In this document: positions 43,176 through 56,600 of the stretch, in pieces
Layout: each line of letters opens with the position of its first letter
Numbering within the stretch: the stretch's first letter is position 1
Assembly (NCBI GenBank): GCA_022385755.1
Contig: MU278348.1
Coordinates: forward strand, 531,035 to 595,034
Source: Trametopsis cervina
Lineage: Eukaryota > Basidiomycota > Agaricomycetes > Polyporales > Irpicaceae
Length of the DNA stretch: 64,000 nucleotides
Reading direction: 5' to 3'
Translations under genes and position numbers: made by a program
The notes under the pieces: generated by a model
Database searches by the model: none
The model's input: only the letters and a program-made list of their open reading frames with translations
Told to the model about the DNA's origin: nothing

Positions 43176-44356
43176 ATGTTCTCCGCAAAACCCAGAAAGG
43201 GTGCCCTCACGCTCGTTTGCTATCTCGCCCTCGTTCTCGCTCTCGCCTCCGCTGTCCAGGCAGACGTGTCCTACCCGCAAGCTAGGGACCATGTTGGTCT
43301 TAGTCGCATGTTGAAGAAGCGGGCTGGAGACCCAATCATCATCCCAGGCTTTGGTACCGACGGTGCAGCAGCGCCGCCTCCGAAGTTGGACCAACCGGCT
43401 GGCGGCTCGTCTACCTCAACACCGCCATCCACCGCTACTGCCAGTTCGTCTTCCAGCGCTTCCTCAGAGAGCTCCTCGTCGAGCGCGTCGTCTTCGTCGG
43501 ACAGTGTACGTGCTTCAGGAAATCATTTCTCCTGTCTTTTTGCTTACAAACATTCCAGGCTTCAGCTTCATCGGCTTCAGACTCGAGCTCTGCCTCATCA
43601 AGCAGCAGCAGCAGCTCCAGCTCGTCTGCTTCTTCAAGCTCTTCGTCGAGCTCTTCTAGCATAGCCTCCACCCCCACCCCCACCCAAGCGGCCGTGGATA
43701 CAGCTGTTCCTGTGCCAGATGACTCTGCCAATACGTCCGCACACAGCGCGAGTCGTGTCACCGTTGCTGTGACCGCAAGCCCCACCAACACTGACTCTTC
43801 TTCCGCTAACGCCGTCGGCGCGGCGGAGACGCCATCGTTCCCCAAGACCGCTCTCACAGTAATCATTGTGATCGCCTCATGCATAGTTGCTGTTGCTGTC
43901 GGCTGGACTGTCATTCGCAAGTGGAAGTTCAAGCCATCGTCCAGCTTCGAAGACCGCATGGCTCCTATTGACTGGCAGCCCAGCGATGCGGCAGATGATG
44001 GTATCCCTGGTGTGCGCCGCAACGCCTCCACTGCATCTCACGGTTCCTTCCACTCCAGCGGACACAGCGAAGAAAACTACGCTGGACACGGCATGGGCGG
44101 GTACGGCGCAAACGGTTCAGTTTACAATGCTCCCGGCACAACGAACCTCCAGCCCATCCCCGATCACGACTTCACTGCTGGTCCGACGGCACTCGCCCCC
44201 GTTGGTGGCTACGCTGACCTTGCGCGTGGTCCCAGCCCCCAACCTTCAATGGCAGAGCTCTCCCGTGGACCCAGCGTTAGCCGCGGCTACGACTCTTACG
44301 GCGTCCCTCTCCATCATCAAGGCGCCTATGAGTACAACAACGGCCCTAGATACTAA
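43176..44356 (+). CDS. Ser-rich single-pass membrane protein, candidate cell-wall sensor
   Basis: Exons 43176-43505 and 43559-44356; 375 aa. A signal peptide (GALTLVCYLALVLALASAVQA) is followed by a short KKRAG segment that may be a Kex2-type site. A Ser/Thr-rich outer region with long Ser runs, probably heavily O-mannosylated, precedes a transmembrane helix (TALTVIIVIASCIVAVAVGW) and a cytosolic tail of about 150 residues rich in Gly, Ser, Pro and Tyr (GYDSYGVPLHHQGAYEY). This layout is that of Wsc/Mid2-type stress sensors, but there is no WSC domain and no sequence motif to prove it. The tail may hold phosphorylation sites. Confidence 0.8.
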
Positions 44357-45684
44357 GGGGCTGTGTATTGAGTTCGACGGCGTGGGGAGTGCCCTGACGT
44401 GAACACGCTGGAAGTGAGTGCGAAGATGGGTGCCTCGCCGTTGGAAGTAGGAAGCTGTCTGTAACAGCCCGGATTACGAGTACAACGAACGATTTACCAA
44501 ACCTTGCAGAGCTCAGAGCAGGATACCTCTTTCTGCCCTTATATACCACCACGGCCTGTCTTTCACTTTGACTTCGTTGCGTTGTCTGTCCTACGCCCGC
44601 GCTGCTTGTGGGTGTGAAGGATGGCAACGCTTTGAGCAGACAGATCGGCTTTCCTTTGTCCTCTAACTGTCCCTACCCCTCCCTTTCCTATCCTTCGCTT
44701 CCTCCCCTCCAATAAATCAGTATGCTCGCATACATACTTTATTTCTTCCATCCAATCTCGACAGTCTGAGCTACCTATACGATTTTATTCTTCCGTTTCC
44801 TCTCTTTTCTTGCAGACATACGCCATACCGTCGCTCGCTCTCGAAGTACTCTGTTCGTTGTTCTTCCAGAGATATCAACGTTATGATGACTTGGCTCTGT
44901 CTGCTGCCTCCGCTGGTCGAAACCTTGTATAAGAACATTTGCTTTGCTTCGTTGTGCCATATGAGTCTGTATGTTTTTACTTCATGTTCAAAGACGCGTT
45001 GTTATTTTCGTATAGATGTTTCTTGAGCTCTCAGCAATTATGCCAGGCACTAATGAATGAATGCTGCCAAACGAAGCGATTAGCGGTCGTTTCGAGTTTG
45101 TTATGTCCGATCATCCGCTGCCACCTGCACTGAACACCATGCATTGGGGTGGGACGCTCAACGTAAGACGAGTCTCATAGGACAGCAAACAAAGATACGT
45201 CAGTCAAAGTTCCTTCCTTCCAGGCGCATCTCCGCAGACAACCGTAATGACCGACATGCTACTCGGAGGAATGTTTCATGCATCTGTCCATCCGACCGTA
45301 TCTCAGACAATGCGGATGGTTGGATTTCTAACACAGACGCAGTCCGCGGATGGCTAGGGAGATCATGATACACAGCCTTTGTGGACCCTGAAATCGCTAC
45401 ATCGTGACGAACAGCGGTGTCTCGTGTTCGTGCTGCTATTCCTATAAATCTGGGAAGATGAGAAAAAGATATGTGTGGGTGCCGGCAGGCCAGCTGTGCA
45501 CAGATATTCTGGTGTTCCAACGAGCTTCTGGCCATCGGTTCACAGCAGATTGTAGCGACACCAGGAAGTATGCTGGCCAGGATAGAACGTACAGCACTCG
45601 GTGTTTGTTTCATATAGGCTGTAGAATTTCTTCCGTATGTTTTACACCTATGTAGAATACAATCCTAGTTAGCATTTGCATGTG
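44357..45684. other. 1.3 kb convergent intergenic region
   Basis: Lies between the 3' ends of the Ser-rich gene and the GNL1-like gene. Open frames of up to 137 codons (for example minus 45613-45200) have no recognisable motif. I see no RNA gene. Confidence 0.4.
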
Positions 45685-48235
45685 TTACAAACCGTACACC
45701 TTCTCGTCGTAGTCCTCGTCCTCGTCCATTGCGGTTTCGTCATCGTCCTCCTCATCAGAGGAATCGCCTGCCATCATCAGAGCGCCGAACCTGCTCGCAG
45801 AAATCGCCACGACAGTACTCTCATCCTCATCCTCGTCCTCGCTGTTCTCTTCGTCGCTCTCAACGCTTTCGTCGTACTGCGCCTCGTGTTCTTCTAACTC
45901 CTCGTCGAAGCGCACTTGCTTTTCGTCGGCGCTGTCTGCGTCGTAGTCATCGTAATCATCCTCTTGCTCGTCGTCTTGGATCCAGATGCCCGAGCCGAGG
46001 GGTTGATGCCCGTTCACGATCTCCCGAGACGTGTCTGGCGGCCAGAATGCCCACTTGATCCGGCCCTCCGCCAATGCCCGCAAAACTAGACAATAGCAGA
46101 CGAGCTCAGCAACCCGTTTACATCTGTCTCGCAGATACCTGTCCACTCACTGAAGTTTCCCGCACGGTTCATATCTGGCCTTCCCGCCTTCGCGGTCACC
46201 CACCCCTTCTTGAGTGCAAACGCCGTCAAGATGTCGAGTGCCGTCCACGTCTCGGCCTTCTTGCCCTTATCCGCCTCCGCGCGCGGCGTGCGCCACGTCC
46301 GTTTGTCTGCCGCTTGCGGCTGGGAGAGAGTGGGATGGGTGAGCCCAAGTATAATTTCGACAGGGAGGAGACTGGCGGCGTGGTGGATGCAGAGCGGTAC
46401 GGCGGAGACGCGGGAGATGGGGAGGATGCCGGCGAGGACCTGTAAGTGTGGCGTTGGACGTGTGAGAACAGAGAGAACTGATGTTAAAGAAACTAATCTG
46501 GCGTACCTGCGTCTCCATTGGTACAAAATTTGGCATGACGAGGCCTGGGCAATCTACGAGTCGAACATCCGGCGTCCAGAACAGTGTCTGGAAGTGTTTC
46601 GTCTAGAGAAAAACATCCATACACCTTAGCTATAGCGCGTTACAAACTTGATAGATTAACTGACCTTGCCAGGCGTGCGGGACGCTCGTAATTTCTGTGT
46701 CCCAAAGAGCGCGTTTAGGAGCGAAGACTTTCCAACGTTCGGCTGACCTACGAACCCAAGGTTTGAGCTTGGCACAGAGATAACGACGATCATCTGGCGT
46801 GCTAACCTATCAGTCCGATGGTTAAGAACTCTGCTTCCTCATCCTCTTGGTCTTCATTGTGATCAGCGTCCGCGTCGGCGTGTTCCTCAGAGCGTGGTCC
46901 AGAATCCTTATGTTTTGGATTAGCCGCGCCACCAACTACAGACCCAACCTGCCCGCCACGGGCGTGCAACAGCGCATCCCAATCCACATCTCGTCGCACC
47001 GGGGGTTTCCAGGTCTTTACTTTCTCAAGAACGTGTCTGATACGTTCCGGAGGCTCTAGGAGCTCCGCATGGGTGTCCTTCAGCGCATCTACAAGCGTTT
47101 GACGAAACGCCGATGGGAGATGCGGCTGGAATGCTTGTTTGCCGTTAACAGTACCTGGTTTCTCAGCGTATGATTCTACCTGCACGACACGCACGTGCGG
47201 GTGTTGGGCTTGCAAGTATCGAGACCACGCCTCAGCACGGACGGGGCCGGCGATGTCGACCTTTGTCAGGACGAGGATGGTGCGCTTTCTCGAGTGCGCG
47301 GGCGCGGCGAGGTAGGATGCTAGGGACGGGGGATAGTGCAGCAGCGGACAGCGCGAGTCGAGGAGGATGAGGAGAATCTGCGAGATCTCCGTCACACGCC
47401 ATCTGTACATAACAAACAGATAAGATATCAGAAGGCGGTCTTGATAGTTGATACTTGCGATTAGATGGCGCTACAGCGTCATCTGTTCGTATCACACTGA
47501 GCACGAGATGATCTTGCAGCAAGATGCGGGGTGTGAGACGAAACAGACAAAGATGTATTTTGTGCAGTATTGTGCAGATCGGAATAAACAGAGCTGAGAT
47601 GAAGATTCGTACAGTTGGCGCCAGACTTCGAGGTTCCGCTCAAAGGAGGTCGGTGCTCTTGGCATCTCTTCAGGTTCTGGTGTGGTCGGTTCTTCGTTCG
47701 ATTCTGCAGTGGCGGGTTGCTTGACCTCGGGGGCGCACCAGTTCCCGATGAGCGAGTCTGTCTGGTCGAGCCACTTTTTAAAGAGGCCCTCTTCATTCTT
47801 CTCAACCTCTTTCTTGGACATTTCGTATCTCCATTTCGGCCTGCGCGGACATGAAAGTTGTTCGTGTTTGCCTTCGGCGTCCTTGTCCTGTAATCCATCG
47901 TCAATTGCATCATTCCAAACAGCAGCCTCCGGAGGCACCGGGCGAGGCAAGGACAGGTTGGCGGCTAGACGTTTGGTCTCCTCGAGAAATTCCTTCGGGA
48001 GCTTAACAAAGTAAGATTGCAGCCGGCGAGAGGATTCCGTTGCGGCGATGGCTCTACCAGACGGGCCTGGTTGCAGAGGGTCCAACTCCGCGATGGGACC
48101 CTTACCTCTACCCTTGCGCCGTTTGTCGCTTTTTGAGGGTGGTGGTGGCGGGGAAACATCGCCTCGTTTAATGGCGCGTTTCTGCTGCAACTGAGCCTTC
48201 TTCTGCTTTGCTGATGCCGGCTTTCGTCGCTGCAT
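45685..48235 (-). CDS. GNL1-like circularly permuted GTPase
   Basis: Exons 48235-47613, 47402-46807, 46747-46665, 46602-46507, 46439-46151 and 46085-45685; 695 aa. The G motifs occur in permuted order: G4 LVLTKVD, then G1 IGLIGQPNVGKSSLLNALFG, G2-region SRTPGKTKHFQT and G3 LVDCPGLVMP. WRQLWRVTEISQILLILLDS, QVLAGILPISRV and RPDMNRAGNFILRALAEGRI match GNL1 and, less well, yeast Lsg1. These proteins act in ribosome biogenesis or nucleolar-cytoplasmic shuttling. The basic start (RRKPASAKQKKAQLQQKRA) is a likely nuclear signal, and the last 90 residues are very acidic. The first intron is 210 nt, the longest placed in the window. Confidence 0.88.
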
Positions 48236-48516
48236 GAGCTGCGCGTTGCGTGCGATGGAATGGAGGATGTGAGGGTGATGGTGGTATTAGGTCAGGCTCA
48301 TGTATGCGCGGAGGACCCTTGAGTGACACCAGCGCCTAATCAAAGTTAGGTGATGGCTCTTCTTCCGCAATCTGCCCAGTGTCAAGCTCATGGTTCTCTT
48401 TGATCCTTCTCTGCACCTCGGCGTCCCTTCCCTCGATATGGCCGTCTGCGTCGCTCCCACAGCTGCCTTTTCTCCTCCCTCTCGACCACCACCACCGCCT
48501 CCTCCGCGACGCTGCC

Positions 48517-50637
48517 ATGCCCGTTGCGACGACCACCTACACCCACTCCCGCCCAAGCTATAGCTCATCCGTAACCCCGCCGTCCCCCGAGACACGGAGA
48601 TTAATCAAGAAGGAGGAGAAGCTGATACTTCAGCACGGGTCAAAGCTACACGCCTACGGACGAGACAAGGCCCCTTACCCATTTTCCTTCGATCCGGAGG
48701 TGCTGCAGCTGTGAGCATACTACGCCATCTACGCCTCACTAGTACAGCATCTAATAATCCACGTGGCTATCCCGCACCACAGTGAATGTTTAGACCATGC
48801 ATTCATGCGCACGCTGAAGGGTTCCGCCAGCTGCATAGACTTCAAGGGTGAAGCACCTCAACGATGTCTTGACCTTGGGACCGGGGTAAGTACCTCAACG
48901 GCTCCGATATCCTGGCGCTGACCCCGCAATGCAGCTCGGTGACTGGGTTATTGATGCTGCGAAAGAATGGAGAAATTGCACATTTGTACGTCGCATATAC
49001 ACGCACTTGAATATCATCATGAACCAATGCATCCTTCTCAACTCGTTTAGGTTGGCTACGATCTCGTGAATGTGCAAATACCGCTCATGGCTGTTGAGAA
49101 ATCAGTGGCGAAACGCATACAATGGGTACATGGAAACTTGTACGCATTCTCAAGTTCATTTCGCATCCCCTGGATTAAAGTTCCTTCATAGCTTGAGACA
49201 GAAGCTTCCTTTTGAAGATGACGAGTTTGACTACGTTCATATACACTGTATCGCGCTAGGTGTGCCTGAAAATAAGGTAGGCCGATCATCCTGTAGTGAA
49301 CGCCTTGATTTCATTAGACTCACTTCGCCCGATGCATTCTCTAGTGGCATAATCTCTTTGAGGTAAGCTAAAGCATCCGTGTGGGTGTGTCAATACTCAG
49401 ATTTGTGTAGGAAGTTCGTCGAGTAGTCCGCCCGGGCGGGATGATCGAGGTTATCGAAGAAGGTATGTGGAAATTAGCTATGCAACGGGGCTATCCATTA
49501 AACCTATGTTCCGTGCCAGATGTGGTCTTCCCTGTCCTCCCTCGCTGGTTCACGGCACCTCTGCATGCTCCGAAAAATCAAGCTTCAGATTCAGAAGAAA
49601 ACTTAAGTGACACGTTACGACCGGAGGCGAAGACCTCTGCCGATCTGCCACACGATCACGCTTTCCTCGAATCATTATACTACGCTGTCTTTCAGGGACG
49701 ATTCCTCAACCCCACGCCGAGCTGTAAGTGGGGTTATTGACATGCCCCATCAAGTACTAATCTATCACGTTATAGCGACCCTTCCTAGCTATTTCTCCGC
49801 GTTCTTCAGTCACGTTCTATCACCGCCTGTCATACATTTCCCTATGCCTCCAATTGCCCCCATGCCCCCGCCCCCATCAGTGTCCCTATCCGTCGAAAAT
49901 GACCTACGAGCTGCCGGATCCTCCATCCCTTCCTCACGTTTCCGCTCCGACTCCACGGCATCCACAGTGTCCGACGTCTTTTCGCAGTCATCAGCGGGGA
50001 CGGACCGCGCGTCTCCATCAACTTCTGCCACAACATCTTCGTCGGGGTCTGAGGGTCCGCCGAAGAGCAAATGGTATATGCAGTCCGGTGGCACACGCAT
50101 CGGTTCAGCGCAAGACGCACTATCCCTCTTCCCGCTTTGTCATGCGGAGAACATGGACGACCATACGCTATTTCTGCAGCTGAAGAGAGCGGTGGCAATG
50201 GTGCTCAGTACAAAAGAGGCCATGTGGGACGAGCTGAGGGAGCGGATTGACAGCCGGGAGAAGGTTCGTGAGAGAGAGGAGCTGGTCTCCGTGTATGGCT
50301 GGGACGCCTCCGATTTTGAGATTGAAGCGTGCAGAGTTATTTTCGACCGGCTGGTGAATCGATATAAAGAGTACGTCCCTGTTTACATTCCGTTACGTCA
50401 CAATCTGATTGACGTTGTATTGATAGGGACATGCACATGCGCATATCGATGTGGCATATCCTCACGAAGCATGGATGGAAGCTACCGAGACGAGAGATCC
50501 TTTCCAAATCGGAATACTTGGAGGACCAGCGATTCCGACGTGCGATACTTGAGGCGCAGCAACGGCCGAAAGACGATGACCCGCGCACGCCCTGTCGGAG
50601 TGTGAGACTGCTCGTCGGTGTCAAGGTCATGTCGTGA
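48517..50637 (+). CDS. SAM-dependent methyltransferase (class I) with long Ser/Pro-rich insertion
   Basis: Ten exons: 48517-48710, 48783-48885, 48935-48985, 49051-49139, 49192-49276, 49345-49362 (18 nt), 49411-49462, 49520-49723, 49776-50370 and 50427-50637; 533 aa. Motif I is CLDLGTGLGDWVID, followed by VGYDLVNVQIP (acidic hairpin), LPFEDDEFDYVHIHCIALGV (motif II region) and EVRRVVRPGGMIEVIEE (motif III), the class I SAM-binding order. After the core come a hydrophobic patch (YFSAFFSHVLSPPVIHFP) and a Pro/Ser-rich disordered stretch. A conserved-looking C terminus with WYMQSGG, SLFPLCHAENMDDHTLFLQL and MRISMWHILTKHGW follows. The methyl acceptor is unknown. The upstream open frame before the ATG has no other Met. 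Confidence 0.85.
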
Positions 50638-51157
50638 GCGCGCTTCAAGTCCTTGATTATTTCGCTGTGCTATTCAGGAGGTACTGTCCTTCTTTCTTGA
50701 AAACTGTTATGTTATAGACATTCGTCATTTGTATATCCAAAACCCCATACCCGTCGCATACATGTTGTTGAACAGGATGTACCAGTAGTTGTAATTTGTG
50801 TTGTGTTATTCATTCATGCTGTCGATAGTTGGAGGAGGGAGAACTTAGACGCGCGGTGATACGACTACCTGAATTAGGAAGTCCTGTAACTTTGTGGCGC
50901 ACATTCAAGGTTACTAACTAGCAACCTCCAATCCAGGAGCGGGCTGGATTGTAACGCGACTTCATGAATATCCTCAGCATTTCTACACGTTCTCCCTCCT
51001 TGTATTAGCCCTCGGAAGCCAATTAGTCGCGACGATTCCGCCTCAGAGTGGGCCCGGGGCTCCTGTCAGCCTCGTCAACCTCGTCAGCCTCCTGGATTAA
51101 AATGTGGTTTAAATGAATTCACACCACTCGCAACACTCTCTCACCTCACCATAAACA
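50638..51157. other. Intergenic region
   Basis: 3' flank of the methyltransferase gene and promoter of the ThrE-family gene, with a TTAAAATG/TTTAAATG AT element near 51097-51116. No gene. Confidence 0.4.
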
Positions 51158-53397
51158 ATGCATTGGTCTCAGTCAAGACAAAATAGCGACTCGACAAAGC
51201 GGCCTTCGCGGACACCGTCGGAGAATGCAGAAGACCATCGCAAGTCCAGTACATCCTCCTCAGCCACAAATGTCTCCAACACCGCATACGACCACGCCAA
51301 GTCGTCCCCCGCTATCCCTCAACGATCATCATTTGGGCCAGACTCGGGCGCCGCGACCACCGCGACTCTGCGGCCTACGCTCGCGGACAGCTCGATGCTG
51401 CAGCGGAGGTCGTTCAGGAACGACGAGCCCGCCTCGCCCTCGCCTGCTTACAATTCTCCGGCGTTGAAGCAGGGCTTCTTTATGGAGCAGCCGACGGAGA
51501 GGCCGAAGCCCACGCATTTGTTGGGGACGTATAAGCAGAGGGTGGCGATGATGAGGAGACAGAGTCGGGAGATTGTAGAGCATGTTGAACGTGAGTTTTC
51601 GTATACCGTGGCCGCTTTGTTGTTGGAACGCGAATGCTGAAAATTTGGGCTATTGAAATGTGCAGCTTACCAGGACCGAGTGGATTTCATCCTCATCCTT
51701 GCCCAATGTCTGCTATCGTTCGGTGCACCTTCGCACAGAATCGAGTCCCAGCTCGAGTCTGCCGCTGCAATCCTAAACATCACCGTCGGCTTCGTCCATC
51801 TCCCCAACCTCATCATTGCAAACCTGATGGAAACTGGGACCGTCATCCAGGAGACACGATTCGTCCGCGCCGGTGGGCGCATAGCCCTCACTAACCTTCA
51901 TCGAGTCCACTTGGTCTACCGAGACGTCTTGCACGACAAAGTCGGCGTTGCGGAGGGTACCGACCGACTTAGGAAACTCTTGCGGGCGAGGCCAATTTAT
52001 CCGGTCTGGATTCGATGCGTCTTCGCGTTCGTGTGTGCCTCCATCATATGCACGACAGCCTTCGGTGGCTCGCTCCTGGACATGTTTATCGGCGGTATAG
52101 GCGCGGCGATTCTGCAATACCTTGGGCTTAGTCTCGCGTCAAAGAGCGCAATATATGCTAATATCTATGAGTAAGTGGATTGTCATTGGTGGTGACGACG
52201 GACGGACGTTGATTGGTCATTGTAGGATTACTATGTCTATCCTAGTGTCATTTGTGGCGAAGGCTTTGGGAACGATAAGGGGAAACTATTTCTGCTACAG
52301 CGCGATATCCTCCGCTGGAGTTGTTCTTATCCTCCCAGGATTTACCATTCGTAAGCGACTATCTCTGTGTTATGGTCTAACCGTTCTTGACACACCACAT
52401 AGTTGTCAGCGCTTTGGAGCTTACATCCAGGAACATCATGTGCGGTTCGCTTCGCATGGTCTATGCCTTCATATACACGCTCTTCTTGGTAAGCTAGTTC
52501 GTGTTCCTAGAGATCACCAAACGATTCTGACTCATGCTATCTAGGGTTTTGGACTGAGCTTCGGCTCTGACCTCTATCTCGTTATCAGCAAATATGGCCG
52601 ACAAGATGAGAGCAACACTCAGGCAGCAGAGTCTGAGTTTTTGCACGGCGCATTCCACGCATCCAACGTGTCCTCCGACATAAGCGTTCTGACAGCCTCG
52701 TTCACGTTCCTGGATTCGACGGACAAAAATCCTTTCCTTTTCAAAGGTACATTTTCCCCCGCTCTCTGAACATGCACAGCTTGTCTTACATGTTTTATAC
52801 TTTCTCTCTATATCAGGCTGCTACCGAAACCCCGCTTGGCCATGGTACCGACAGCAGTTCCCCTGGTGGACGCTCCTGTTCCTGGTCCCGCTCTACGCCA
52901 CCTGCTCCTCCGTCGCCAATTTACAGCGCGTCCGGAGCGTCCAACTGCCGGTGATGGTGCTATTTTCCTGCGCATCATACGCAACCACAAAGATCATCAC
53001 GGCGTATGTTACAGACCATGTCGCCGTCGTGTCTGCGTTCGGCGCGATCGTCGTCGGCCTGTGTGGCAACATCTGGTCTCGTTTGGGAGGTGGAACTGCT
53101 TTCACGAGCATGATCACGGGGGTCTTGTTCCTTGTGCCTGTAAGTTTCGAGCTGCGTGTGCATGTTTCGTCAGAGGATGAATTGCTGACTCATTGCATTT
53201 CCATATAGTCTGCCATTGGTAGCGGCGGTGGCTTGATCTCCAACTACCGTACCGCTGCTCAGCAATACTCGGACACGTTCCAGCTAGGGTTGCGCATGAT
53301 CCAAGTTGCCTCCGGTGTCACCATCGGCTTGTTTGTCGCCCAGATACTCGTCTACGCGCTCGGACGGCGAAAGAATGCTGCTTATTTCGCGTTCTAA
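51158..53397 (+). CDS. ThrE/Prm10-like threonine/serine exporter family membrane protein
   Basis: Exons: 51158-51590, 51666-52170, 52226-52350, 52403-52488, 52545-52746, 52817-53139 and 53209-53397; 620 aa. The disordered Ser-rich N terminus of about 130 residues is followed by a soluble ThrE domain (DFILILAQCLLSFGAPSHRI, LESAAAILNI, RLRKLLRARPIYPVW). About ten membrane helices follow (CVFAFVCASIICTTAFGGSL, LASKSAIYANIYEITMSILV, WWTLLFLVPLYATCS, GLCGNIWSRLGGGTAFTSMI). This is the DUF1212/DUF3815 arrangement of bacterial ThrE and yeast Prm10. Substrate unproven in fungi; amino-acid or small-molecule export is inferred. Confidence 0.88.
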
Positions 53398-53617
53398 TGT
53401 ACCACAACTACAGTCAGGACAGCCGTATTACGTAGATTATATCTGAATATAAACTTGTAGACAACCTTCACCGGAAGAGATGTCCGTATGCAACATAAAT
53501 AACACTTTTGCTACAGTGTCAAAAACCTTCTACGATTTCAAAGCTACACAGAACGAACAAACGATAGGATAACACTGCGACAGTATGTAGATACAATAAA
53601 TGAGATGGAAAAGCCGA

Positions 53618-56600
53618 TCAAGCTCCGAACAGTTGATTGAGTTCCTCGATACGACGCTGTAAAAGTTCGGCCTTGCTGAAGTTTTGGCCGAGGGTCATGT
53701 TTGCCAGCTCGGTTTTCTTGCGCTGGACCTCAAGTAGCCGAGCCTCAATCGAGTTCTCAATGATAAACTTGATCGTCGTGACCGGACGGGTTTGACCGAG
53801 CCGGTGCTGCGAAAAGTTAGATACGGCACCTGCTCGATTGGACAAGCGCTTACAATACGGTCTACTGCTTGGTTCTCTACAGCAGGGTTCCTAGGAATGC
53901 AACTTAGCGACATGTGTGATCAGCGGTGAAAATTTGCATACCAGTACGGATCCATAAGGTAGACGCGCTGAGCGGCCGTGAGGTTGAGACCTACGCCGCC
54001 AGCCTTCAAACTGACCAAAAGGACTTCGCATCCCGGATCGTGTTTGAGTGCCTCCATGGCTCGTGTCCGCTCATCACGCTTCATCGTGCCATCAAGTCGA
54101 TCGTATCGGATGCGAGCGATATCCAGCGCACTCTCAATCCTGCAGAACGAAGTTCAAACTGGGCTCGGAGAAATAGCCCGGGGGAGATCCACTCACTTGT
54201 CAAGCATGGTCGTCCATTGCGAACTGCGCAGCTGCCTCAGTAAGCAGTTTCGTAAGACAGGCTGACGATGCTTACAAAACGACCGTCTTCACCACGCCGT
54301 CATCCATGCTGTTGCCCTTGTCATCGACCATCTCCACCTCAATGGAGGTAGGGTCGTAATTTGCCGAATACGGATTTCCGCGTGAAAAGTGGATGAGATC
54401 GTTGAGGAGAGTCTTGATCTTCGTCGATGGATGGTAATTCTCCAAATCGGTCGGGCATTTCTGCCGTTTCTCCTTCTTGGTCAACTTTCTCTTCGTTCCT
54501 GCCTCGGGCGTGACCATATCCGGCATGAACTGTACCATGTCGTTCGGGGCGAGGGGAGCACGACAGAGCGCACATGACTGCTTCGTGTCCGGAGGGAGAG
54601 GCGCAGGCCAGCCTGGGTGTAAGCAATGCTTGAAGCACATCATGCAGAAGAGATGCTGGCAGCGTGTGAGGATCACCTGCGTAGGAGCAGTGGGACTGTT
54701 CTGTCGTGTGGCCGCGCGAGAGGCAGCAGCTTTGGGCTTCCTTCCACGTTTCGCGGGCTCCTCCTGGTAGGCGTCTGCTTCAGCATCCTCCGAAGGGACT
54801 CCAAGTTCGTACCCGCACTCGACGCACTGCGCAGTGCCCGCCTCTCGTAGTAAAGCAAAAATAGAAGTTGCCCTAGAAATATTGATGCCGTCTTTCGTTA
54901 TCTGCGCCGCGAGCTCCTCGTAGGTCGGGGCATCTGGATTCTGGATGTCGCCGATCAATCCTAAGCCCTTGTTCATGACCAGTTCGAAGTGGTCACAGAT
55001 CTGTCGCAGGCGGAGAATCTTCTGTAAGATCCCGACGTAGTTCTTCATGACCTCATTCTGCTTCGAAAGCTCGGTGAACTCAGCTTTCGACTCGGTGAAG
55101 AACTGGTCGTAGACGGCCTTCTCGTGGTCGTCGAACTTTAGGTACCTGAGCTCGTCACGTCGAGGCGGAAGCGAAAGGATCTTCTGGCCGTTCTCCGCCT
55201 TGGACTCCTTCGTGCGCCGCAGAGTGATGAACTTCATGATACTCTGCAAGCGCGCGACGCCCACAGTCTGGCCATACTTGACAGGTGTACCTATGAATTC
55301 TGTCCAGACGGCCTTCTCGTCGAAGGGCTCGAGCTTGAGGAACTTCAGTAGCGCGTAGACATCGTCGAGCTTGTTTTGAACCGGGGTGCCTGTAAGGCAC
55401 AAGCGACGGTCCGCGACTAGATCACACGAAGCACGACAGGCGACTGTGCTAACTTCCTTGATGGAACTTCAAGGCCGATGTCAGCGTCTGGATAACACGC
55501 GATAAGCAACCCGTGGGACTCACTGAGCTTCGTCGAGCACGACTCTGAACCAGTGAATGCTCTGCAGAGCGCTGCTCATCTCTGTGGCTCCGCTTTGCAT
55601 AGGCTTCTTCCTCTTCTTCGCAGCTGGCTTCTTTGATTTCGGTATCTTTATGATAGCGTTACCTCGCTCGTCCGTCTCCGCGCACCCGTCACTGATACCG
55701 GCGTCTTCGTCATCCTCGTCGTCCCCGGCCTCCATACTCTTCGACTGTTTCGAATACTCCACAGCCAGAGTCGAATAGGTCGTGATGACAGCATCGAAGT
55801 CCGCGAGGAACGTTGGGTCAGGCTTCCTCGCATTGCCATGGTAAACATAGACCCGTAACGGAGTCCCTTCTCTGACTCGTCCTGACGCCGCAGGCTTTCC
55901 CTCGAGCTTAACCTCCATACCATTGTGACCGTTCGCAGAAGCTGACGTAGATGCTTGTGTGGCGGTGCATGTTGTTCCAGTCCCGCCAACAACTTCTACC
56001 TCGCCACGCCAGTGCTCCTTGAACTGTTCTTCCCAGTTGACTACCGTGGATAATGGACAGATGATCAGCGTGGCGCGAGATTTGGTCTTCAGCCGACAGG
56101 CCCGTGCATACTCTGATTCAAGCTTGTCTTGCTCACGCACAGCCTTGGCTTTGCCCTTACTAGATGTGGGCTCAGGAGCGCCATTCGGCATCCCCCAAAC
56201 AGATCCAGCAAAATGAGCACCAGTCAGTTGTGGGTCGTTAGGGCCAAGTGGGGGTGGGATCGGTTGATCGAGAGGAGCCTCCGCAAAAGCACGAGCGGAC
56301 CCCAATGTGCACGCTATCAAAGAGACACACGAGATTGTCTTTCCGAGGCCCATCTATGCAGCTAATGTAAGACGACTGCTCACGAAGACATGTAACCGGA
56401 ACGGATACGCACATCGTCCGCTAAAATGGCGCCTTTCGAGGCACGTGGCTCTTCGAATACTTCTCGCTGGGTAACAACGTGGTACCAACTCCTCTCGTTC
56501 GAAATGGGGTTAAGGCGTTCCTGCCAAAGTGATACGCCTCCGGAAATGGGCAGTTCCGCCTCCCTTTCCAGCATGAACGTGAGAGCTTTCTTCTGATGTG

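Noticed and set aside
45200..45613. Minus-strand frame of about 137 codons
   Set aside because: No motif; lies in a convergent 3' intergenic region where no promoter is expected.
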